NCBI GenBank assembly: GCA_030149295.1
Contig: JASBRV010000135.1
Location: 124,001-188,000 of the forward strand
DNA length: 64,000 bases
Origin: Bacteriovoracales bacterium
GTDB lineage: Bacteria; Bdellovibrionota; Bacteriovoracia; Bacteriovoracales; Bacteriovoracaceae
Reading direction: 5' to 3'
Shown here: piece after piece, positions 58,447 to 64,000 of the stretch
Position numbering within the stretch: the first letter of the stretch is position 1
Layout of the letters: every line of letters begins with the position of its first letter
Notes under the pieces: model-generated
Database searches by the model: none
What the model saw: the letters and a program-made list of their open reading frames with translations, nothing else
Told to the model about the DNA's origin: nothing
Position numbers and translations under genes: made by a program

Positions 58447-61293
58447 TTATACTTGAGTGAGTTGCTTGGTAAACTCTTCTTTTATGAGATTTTGGATAAG
58501 GCCTTCTATTTCATCCATGTGAGAACGAGAGTTTTCAAGTTGTGAGAAAAGGGCTTTTAGATCAGATGCTTTAGGAATGTAAAGGTTTTGCAATAGGCTT
58601 AAGAGAGATTGTCCTTTCGCTTGAGACAGAATGAATTCAATGAATTTTAATAGCTCTTTCTCACCATAGAATTGAATAAGGAGAGATGATTGAGCATAGA
58701 TATCTAGGCAATTTTCTTTGTCTTGTGAAAACCTCGCTTCAGAGAAAGGTTTGTCGAGGTCTTCCTTGCTTTCAATCAAAAGTTCCGTGTAAATTTCTTC
58801 ATTAGGGTAAATACAAGTTGTTTCAAGTTCACCTAGAGACTTGAGAATCAAGGGGTTTTGAAAATCAACACCTTTGATTTCCGTTTCGCTATTTGTCTCT
58901 TTAAATCTTTTTAGGCCCATATCCACGTGTACTAGCAGACTCAGGTAAGCCCATACCGATTGAGATTTTAGGAGGGAGAGTTCTTTTAGCTCTTCTTTGA
59001 CGAGGTTGTTGATTGCACTTGGGTCTGATTCAAGAAAGCTATGAGCAGTAATAGATAAGAGCTTTGATTCCTTAAATTGGCTTTGCTCAATATTGATGCC
59101 TTCTCCAAAAAAGCGAGGAACGAGGAGAGACCTAAGGCGACCTTTAAGTTTACTTGGTCCTCCTCTGAGGCAGATCTGAACGATTTGTTGACCTAGAGGG
59201 CAATCAAAAAAAGCACGTAAAAGATTGTGGTTGAAATTGGAGATCTTTTGAGTGATCGCATAGTAAGAAAAGTAGGCTTCACCATACTCTTGTCGTTTAG
59301 CCGAGTAAGCAGAGCTGGGGCAAATTTCAACTTGTGGGTAAAGATTTTCACGATGGTCAACAATGAGTATTTGATGGCTTCCATTGCGAGGAGATTGATC
59401 TGCACTACCTAATAAGCGCCGTTTTAAATCGAGTCTATTAGGGGCGTCGAGATCATCAATATGAAAGTATGTTTCAAAAGGAACACAGTTTACAGTAAGG
59501 TTTTTAAAGAACCTAGGATGGGTTACTTGATCTTTTTCTCCAGTGAGTGAGCTAAGAAGTTTTCCTTCCACAATAGCATCTTGATGAAATTCAAGAGTCA
59601 GTTTGTGCTCTAGAATTTTATGGTACATCGAGGTGGAGAAAGAGGACTTCGTCTTAAAAAAATCATAGAGACCGGTGACCAGAGATTCAAAGTGAGAAAA
59701 TTGGCTTAAGGTTCCAGAAGTCCTAAATGTGAGACAAGGCTCCTGAAGAATATTATCTTGTGAATTTGGTGTTAAATTCAAGAGGTTTAAGGTTGAAGCC
59801 GTTCTCTTTTTCAATATATAAAGATAATTAGCGACCTCGCCCTTGCCTTTGAGCTTTTCAAAGTTAAAAAGGCACTCCACTTTAAAGTCTCTTAAGAGAG
59901 TCGCCACTTTTTTGGACTGACTGGGGACAAAGAGCTTTTGATTGGTGAGAACGATCAGATGACCATTATCTAGTAGTTTCTCTTTTTGAGAGTTAATTTT
60001 ATTGATAAGAAAATGATGGGGGTTTTTCTTAGGCAACTTTCCAATATTGAGAACAATGCGATCATACGCTAGCTCTCTACTATTAAAGAGATTGAATTGA
60101 CCAGCCCCTTGATCTTTTTGTTTGCGATACTTCTCTTTGGTGATTCGGCTAAGAAGTTCTTTAACATTCAAGTTTTTATCGTGAGCGAAGTTTACAAGAA
60201 AAGTGAGAAATTGTAGCTCTTGGGCCAATCGGACAAAGCACTCAGCCGCTTGGTCATTACTCGTAAACTCTGGACAAAGAACCTCTGACCACGCTTGATT
60301 TAGGTTAGATTCTTGAGCCAACCAATGACTTTGACTAAGAGACTCAACATTGTCTCCAGTGAAAAGAGTGCTAAGGACTTCTGGTTTTAAAATATAGTTC
60401 TTTCGAGGGTAGCTAAAGTTTTCATATTCTTTCCATTGAGGAAAGAAAATAAGAAGCTCATTAATGAGGCGACCAAAAGAACGGTGAGAAAGAGCATGAC
60501 TATAGTCTTTATCCTCAAAACTTAATAAAGAGGGGTCTCTCTCTGCACTCCGAAAGCTATTGATCTTCATTATCTGAGCAATGGAGAGGTCTTTAAAATA
60601 AGGAATACTTTTTTCAATGGAAGAGATAAGGTTATGCGTTGGTCTGTACCAGGTGTATTGATTGATTTTAAAAGCTTCGCAAGAGATCTCTGATTGAGAA
60701 CCTTTTCTAAAAAGCTGATGAGTGAAGCTCGTAGGGTTGATGAGATGATTCTCGTTGTATTCAAATTGAATAGCGTGAGAGTAGGTTATTAAAAACTTAA
60801 GGCGCAGGAGAAAGTTGGTCGCCACTCGAAAAGAATATAGGTCACAAAAAGTATCAAGCTCCTTCACAAAAAGACTATGAGGGTTTTTTAATTCTCTCCA
60901 AAAAACATCACCCTTTTTTAGCTCATCAAGTTCGTCTTTAACTTTAAGAGAGCGTAAATAGCTGACAAATTCATTGTGAATGGCCAGGGAGAGGCTTCTT
61001 GGAAAGTTTTCATGAGCTTTAAAGCACTGCTTGGCGTCTTCCCAAAGCTTCTCTTGCAATTTTTTTATGCTGAGAGCGGACTTTGAGAAAAGTGAACCAC
61101 CTGACCAGCCCGGAATAAAGTATCGATCAGGCCTGAAGGCAGAACTTTCCATGGGCAGAGGGGGAAGGTGGGATTGGTCTGCCCTCTCAAGAGTGTAAGA
61201 ATTGGTCACAGAGGTGCATAGGGCTTCTTCTAAAGCCGTTTCTTTATTTAATTTTCCAAGCCAGGAGTTGGCACTAAAGCCTTTTTTAGCCAA
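58447..61293 (-). CDS. Large protein resembling a degenerate N6-adenine methylase
   Basis: A 948-residue cytoplasmic protein. YDRIVLNIGKLPKK (about 410-423), ILNKIN-like helix, LLDNGHLIVLTNQKLFVPSQSKKVATLLRDF and GEVANYLYILKKR follow the order of motif IV to motif VIII of type I/TaqI-like N6-adenine methylases, but NPPY is replaced by LNIGK and no DPxxGSG SAM motif is present. A later LRGGPSKLKGRLRSLLVPRFF resembles the target-recognition part of such enzymes. It is likely a non-catalytic DNA-binding relative. The start is TTG after GGGAG. No restriction gene is adjacent. Confidence 0.45.
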   Translation of the reverse strand: MAKKGFSANSWLGKLNKETALEEALCTSVTNSYTLERADQSHLPPLPMESSAFRPDRYFIPGWSGGSLFSKSALSIKKLQEKLWEDAKQCFKAHENFPRSLSLAIHNEFVSYLRSLKVKDELDELKKGDVFWRELKNPHSLFVKELDTFCDLYSFRVATNFLLRLKFLITYSHAIQFEYNENHLINPTSFTHQLFRKGSQSEISCEAFKINQYTWYRPTHNLISSIEKSIPYFKDLSIAQIMKINSFRSAERDPSLLSFEDKDYSHALSHRSFGRLINELLIFFPQWKEYENFSYPRKNYILKPEVLSTLFTGDNVESLSQSHWLAQESNLNQAWSEVLCPEFTSNDQAAECFVRLAQELQFLTFLVNFAHDKNLNVKELLSRITKEKYRKQKDQGAGQFNLFNSRELAYDRIVLNIGKLPKKNPHHFLINKINSQKEKLLDNGHLIVLTNQKLFVPSQSKKVATLLRDFKVECLFNFEKLKGKGEVANYLYILKKRTASTLNLLNLTPNSQDNILQEPCLTFRTSGTLSQFSHFESLVTGLYDFFKTKSSFSTSMYHKILEHKLTLEFHQDAIVEGKLLSSLTGEKDQVTHPRFFKNLTVNCVPFETYFHIDDLDAPNRLDLKRRLLGSADQSPRNGSHQILIVDHRENLYPQVEICPSSAYSAKRQEYGEAYFSYYAITQKISNFNHNLLRAFFDCPLGQQIVQICLRGGPSKLKGRLRSLLVPRFFGEGINIEQSQFKESKLLSITAHSFLESDPSAINNLVKEELKELSLLKSQSVWAYLSLLVHVDMGLKRFKETNSETEIKGVDFQNPLILKSLGELETTCIYPNEEIYTELLIESKEDLDKPFSEARFSQDKENCLDIYAQSSLLIQFYGEKELLKFIEFILSQAKGQSLLSLLQNLYIPKASDLKALFSQLENSRSHMDEIEGLIQNLIKEEFTKQLTQV

Positions 61294-61568
61294 TCCTAAG
61301 CTCCCAGAATTGTTGATCTTTCATTTTGATCTTTTGTTCTCTGTCGTTGTTGTGGGTAAGAAATTTAACGTAAATTAAGGGATGTTGTCATTGAGGAATA
61401 TAGGAAAAACAATAACATCGCCAGTGTAAGAATGATGGCTTTTGACAAAAATATGACACCCCTGTAGGCAGCAAGTAATTGAGAGCTAGACTCTAGTAAT
61501 ATTAAGGCTAAAGACTTAATTCAAGGTGTCCGAATAGAGGGAAAACGACTAATTGCTTGGAGGCAAAT

Positions 61569-62144
61569 ATGTCAGATCAAGATAATTCAATGGACCAAAG
61601 CTTTAATGATGCTGAGCTGCAAGACATCATGAACGAAATCGAAAATCTCGAAAAAGAGTTCGTTGAGGATGAAGGGGCAGAAACTGAGGCCCAAGCTAGT
61701 GAGGAGGAGACTCCCCAGGCAGAATCTCAACCAGAGGAAGAAGTCACTGCTGCTGAGGTGCAAGAAGAAGAGTCTGTAAGCGCTGAAGCCGAGGAAGAAG
61801 CGGAGCAGGGCTTTGTTGACGCATCTGAAACACCAGAAGCGCAAACAGAAGAGCATGAAGAAGAGACCTCCAATGTCGTTTCTCTATCATCAGCTAAGCC
61901 GGTCGCTACAACGGGTGAAGAAGGTCACATGAGCTTTAGCGGTTCAGGTCAAATGAATATGGAACTCACTTTTGATTTAGGTGAAGAAAAGGCTACGGTG
62001 AGCGTTTCCGATGGAAAGCTGCAAGTGACTATGAATGGTGTCAATCTTTCTTTGAGCGAGGAGGGTTGCGAAGTGAACATGACTGGTGGGGTTAAATTCC
62101 ACGTTCCAGTTAGTGGTCAGGGAACAGCTAAAAAAGCTGCTTAA
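61569..62144 (+). CDS. Acidic protein with beta-rich C-terminal domain
   Basis: A 191-residue protein. Residues about 10-105 are extremely acidic (Glu/Asp with Ala, Gln, Thr) and probably disordered, with an amphipathic helix at the start (DAELQDIMNEIENLEKEFVED). Residues 115-185 are a compact, repeated-strand domain (GQMNMELTFDLGEEKATVSVSDGKLQVTMNGVNLSLSEEGCEVNMTG), with a bacterofilin- or ferredoxin-like look but no named match. GGAGG six bases before the ATG at 61569 gives the start. It lies in front of rsmD with a 27-base gap. Confidence 0.72.
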   Translation: MSDQDNSMDQSFNDAELQDIMNEIENLEKEFVEDEGAETEAQASEEETPQAESQPEEEVTAAEVQEEESVSAEAEEEAEQGFVDASETPEAQTEEHEEETSNVVSLSSAKPVATTGEEGHMSFSGSGQMNMELTFDLGEEKATVSVSDGKLQVTMNGVNLSLSEEGCEVNMTGGVKFHVPVSGQGTAKKAA

Positions 62145-62171
62145 TTAGAGTTTTCTAGTTAACATTCAAAA

Positions 62172-62747
62172 ATGACAATAAAGATTCTAGGGGGACTGGC
62201 AAAAAGCCGGTCCCTTTTTATTCCAAAAGGAAAAACTACACGCCCCACCTCAGTTCTTCTTAAAAGACGCGTGTTTGATGCCTATCAGAGCTTAGAGGGT
62301 TATAGCTTTGTTGATCTATGTGCAGGCTCTGGTGCCATGGGGATTGAGGCATGGTCTCGAGGGGCAAGTGAGGTGATCTTAGTGGAAAACCATATTCAAG
62401 CCATTCGCTGTATCGAACAAAATATAAAGGTGATTAAAGAGTATTACCCAGATGAATGGAAAGAGAGGCCGATTAAGTTAGTTAAAGGTCAAGCTGAGAA
62501 CTGGTCTGGCCTTAAAGGGCTCGCTCAAAAATCTGAGTCGATTTATTTTTTTGATCCCCCTTATGAAGACCACAAACTTTATGAAAGAGTTGGTTTGCCT
62601 CTTTTGGAAAAGAGGAGGGATTATGAGGTGTGGATTGAATCTGATAAGCAAAAAGGCCTCAAAGAGGATTATTGGCACGAGCAGGGCTTTTTTCCCCAAA
62701 AGGTCTATTCTCAAGGTACAAGTTATCTCGCTATTTTTAGAGATTGA
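62172..62747 (+). CDS. rsmD: 16S rRNA guanine-966 N2-methyltransferase RsmD
   Basis: A 191-residue methyltransferase. GGLAKSRSLFIPKGKTTRPT at the N-terminus, VDLCAGSGAMGIEAWSRGA as SAM motif I and FFDPPYEDH as the catalytic DPPY motif define RsmD. It methylates G966 of 16S rRNA in the assembled 30S head. It is followed 79 bases later by coaD, the near-universal neighbour of rsmD. No ribosome site is evident; TAACAT seven bases before the ATG is a weak -10. Confidence 0.93.
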   Translation: MTIKILGGLAKSRSLFIPKGKTTRPTSVLLKRRVFDAYQSLEGYSFVDLCAGSGAMGIEAWSRGASEVILVENHIQAIRCIEQNIKVIKEYYPDEWKERPIKLVKGQAENWSGLKGLAQKSESIYFFDPPYEDHKLYERVGLPLLEKRRDYEVWIESDKQKGLKEDYWHEQGFFPQKVYSQGTSYLAIFRD

Positions 62748-62826
62748 GCTAAGCGTAATCCATAAGAAAGTATGACAAATCACGAGAAGGTTCGCTAAAA
62801 TGCAGGCATTAGCGAGGAGAACTCTC

Positions 62827-63300
62827 ATGAAAACGGCCATCTATCCGGGTACCTTTGATCCTTTTACCCTAGGTCACGACGACATTTTGAAAAGGGCCCT
62901 TAGGGTATTTGATGAGATCACGGTTCTCGTCGCTGTATCTCCGGCAAAGAAGGCTTTATTTTCCCAAGATGAGAGAGTGAGAATGATTAGGGAGCATCTC
63001 GCTGATGAGCCGAGGGCAAAGGTTGATTCTTGGAATGGTCTTATTGTTGAGTACGCTAAAAAGCACAATATCAATGCTATCGTTAGAGGGTTAAGACCTA
63101 CCGGAGACTTTGAAATGGAATTTCAAATGGCTTCGATGAATAATAAGCTCTACCAAGAGATTGATACTTTCTTTCTTCCCACCAGTGGCAACCATTACTT
63201 TGTGAGCTCTTCATTAGTGAAAGAACTTCATAAGCACGGAAGAGACGTATCTGAGTTTGTGCCGACCGGAATTTTAAATCAATTAAAACCTAGCAAATAG
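62827..63300 (+). CDS. coaD: Phosphopantetheine adenylyltransferase CoaD
   Basis: A 157-residue hexameric nucleotidyltransferase that makes dephospho-CoA. TAIYPGTFDPFTLGHDDI has the T/HxGH motif of the family (here TLGH), and VRGLRPTGDFEMEFQMASMN and FVSSSLVKEL are further conserved segments. Length equals E. coli CoaD (159). GAGGAGA precedes the ATG at 62827; an earlier ATG at 62800 is less likely. It is followed at 17 bases by the aminotransferase gene. Confidence 0.95.
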   Translation: MKTAIYPGTFDPFTLGHDDILKRALRVFDEITVLVAVSPAKKALFSQDERVRMIREHLADEPRAKVDSWNGLIVEYAKKHNINAIVRGLRPTGDFEMEFQMASMNNKLYQEIDTFFLPTSGNHYFVSSSLVKELHKHGRDVSEFVPTGILNQLKPSK

Positions 63301-63317
63301 AGTCTTTAAGGAGTCAC

Positions 63318-64000
63318 ATGGAATTAAGTGATAGAGTCCAAAAAATTTCTGAAAGTATAACATTGAAGTTAAATGCTAAAGCCGTTCAATTGGCTTCAGA
63401 GGGAAAGAAGGTTTACAACCTAACGGCAGGACAACTTCCCTTCAGACCAATGAGCTCTTTTGTGGATCTCATTAGAAGTGAAAGTGACTTCTTAAAATCT
63501 TTTCAATATAGCCCTGTTGCTGGTTTTCCCGAGCTCAAGAAAAAGGTCATTGATAACTTTCAAGAGACGAGAGGAATAGACTTAGAAAAAGCAACTAATG
63601 GGGTGGAGTTTGATGCGGTTATTTCTAATGGTGGAAAACATTGCTTAACAAATGTTTTTGGCGCTCTTTTAAATCATGGTGATGAAGTCCTTATGTTTTC
63701 TCCTTATTGGGTGAGTTATCCTGAAATGGTGAAATTCTGTGGCGCTAATCCTGTAGTTGTTGAAACCAGTCCGTTTGATGTTTTCATCCCTTCCCTTGAA
63801 GAGTTTGAAAGAAAAATCACAGACAAGACAAAGATTGTTGTCATCAATAGTCCTAATAATCCAACGGGAACTCATTATCGAGATGACTGGATGGCGGCTT
63901 TTGCTGAAGTGATGGTCAAATATCCAAATATAGCTATCATCTCTGATGAGATCTACTATCAGCTTTATTATTATGATCCGAAGCCGACTTATTTTTATCA
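63318..64000 (+). CDS. Pyridoxal-phosphate aminotransferase class I/II, N-terminal part
   Basis: The gene begins at the ATG after AAGGAG (63308-63313) and runs off the window, so only about 227 residues are visible. YSPVAGFPELKKKV, ISNGGKHCLTNVFGALL, VINSPNNPTGTHY and IISDEIYYQ are the aspartate/aromatic aminotransferase markers: PLP-phosphate loop, the conserved Asn-Pro region and the Asp that binds the pyridine nitrogen. The catalytic lysine lies beyond the end. The probable substrate is aspartate (AspC/AspB type), but other amino acids are possible. Confidence 0.9.
   Translation, partial: MELSDRVQKISESITLKLNAKAVQLASEGKKVYNLTAGQLPFRPMSSFVDLIRSESDFLKSFQYSPVAGFPELKKKVIDNFQETRGIDLEKATNGVEFDAVISNGGKHCLTNVFGALLNHGDEVLMFSPYWVSYPEMVKFCGANPVVVETSPFDVFIPSLEEFERKITDKTKIVVINSPNNPTGTHYRDDWMAAFAEVMVKYPNIAIISDEIYYQLYYYDPKPTYFY

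Noticed and set aside
1-64000. CRISPR arrays, tRNA genes, insertion sequences, prophage
   Set aside because: No evenly spaced repeats, no tRNA T-loop with matching stems outside genes, and no transposase, integrase or phage structural genes were seen.

Overview
The window is a 64 kb stretch of a Gram-negative bacterial chromosome at roughly 40% GC (by eye). It is densely coded, with long runs of divergent and convergent single genes and short operons. Many small secreted lipoproteins, several zinc metalloproteases, a lysine-repeat histone-H1-like protein, TonB systems, split lipopolysaccharide-transport genes and marine-type DUF4856/imelysin iron genes suggest a predatory or marine Bdellovibrionota relative (Bacteriovorax/Halobacteriovorax type). 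This placement is inference from gene content; no rRNA is present. I see no tRNA, CRISPR array, insertion sequence or prophage.

Layout. 1-8 kb: a truncated acyltransferase, a divergent nitroreductase/LysR pair, proline iminopeptidase, DNA polymerase II, a secreted protein-glutaminase-like enzyme, and an MtfA-like protein that lacks the peptidase motif. 8-12.9 kb: a redox island with sulfide:quinone oxidoreductase, persulfide dioxygenase, a periplasmic ferritin-like protein, a methyltransferase and a di-haem cytochrome c peroxidase. FNR-type palindromes lie in both of its divergent intergenic regions. 12.9-16.9 kb: an unfamiliar cassette in which an ATP-grasp ligase gene overlaps (TAATG) a 663-residue protein with a papain-like Gln/Cys/His/Asn arrangement, preceded by a ClpP-fold periplasmic protein. 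17-31.5 kb: housekeeping and envelope genes (YihY, YggT, FtsB-like, FtsH, DUF192, AspS, RDD, MutS, LptC/A-LptB-RpoN-HPF). 31.5-35.4 kb: a GH3-family acyl-adenylating enzyme overlapping an RND exporter.

35.5-42.2 kb: a secreted metalloprotease, then a minus-strand iron-uptake unit reading tonB, DUF4856, imelysin, TonB-dependent receptor. 42.3-47.1 kb: a metzincin-like lipoprotein behind a sigma-54-like promoter, a TerB-like protein, and ClpS-ClpA. 47.1-48.1 kb: an AT-rich leader, the lysine-repeat protein, then a structured non-coding stretch that may be an RNA gene. 48.1-55 kb: MiaB, a beta-barrel, a predicted aminopeptidase, glutathione synthetase, a reduced sigma/anti-sigma pair and a second TonB-like protein. 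55-64 kb: a histidine-kinase-like protein, a ChaN-like protein, a large degenerate N6-methylase-like protein, an acidic protein, RsmD, CoaD and a truncated aminotransferase.

Two themes cut across the window. First, several genes (MtfA-like, lptC, tonB, gshB) lack a Shine-Dalgarno and carry an extended -10 motif that ends 7-9 nt before the start codon, so they look leaderless. Second, short perfect hairpins sit just upstream of the ribosome site in hpf and the 42.4 kb metalloprotease gene, and between genes of the iron operon.
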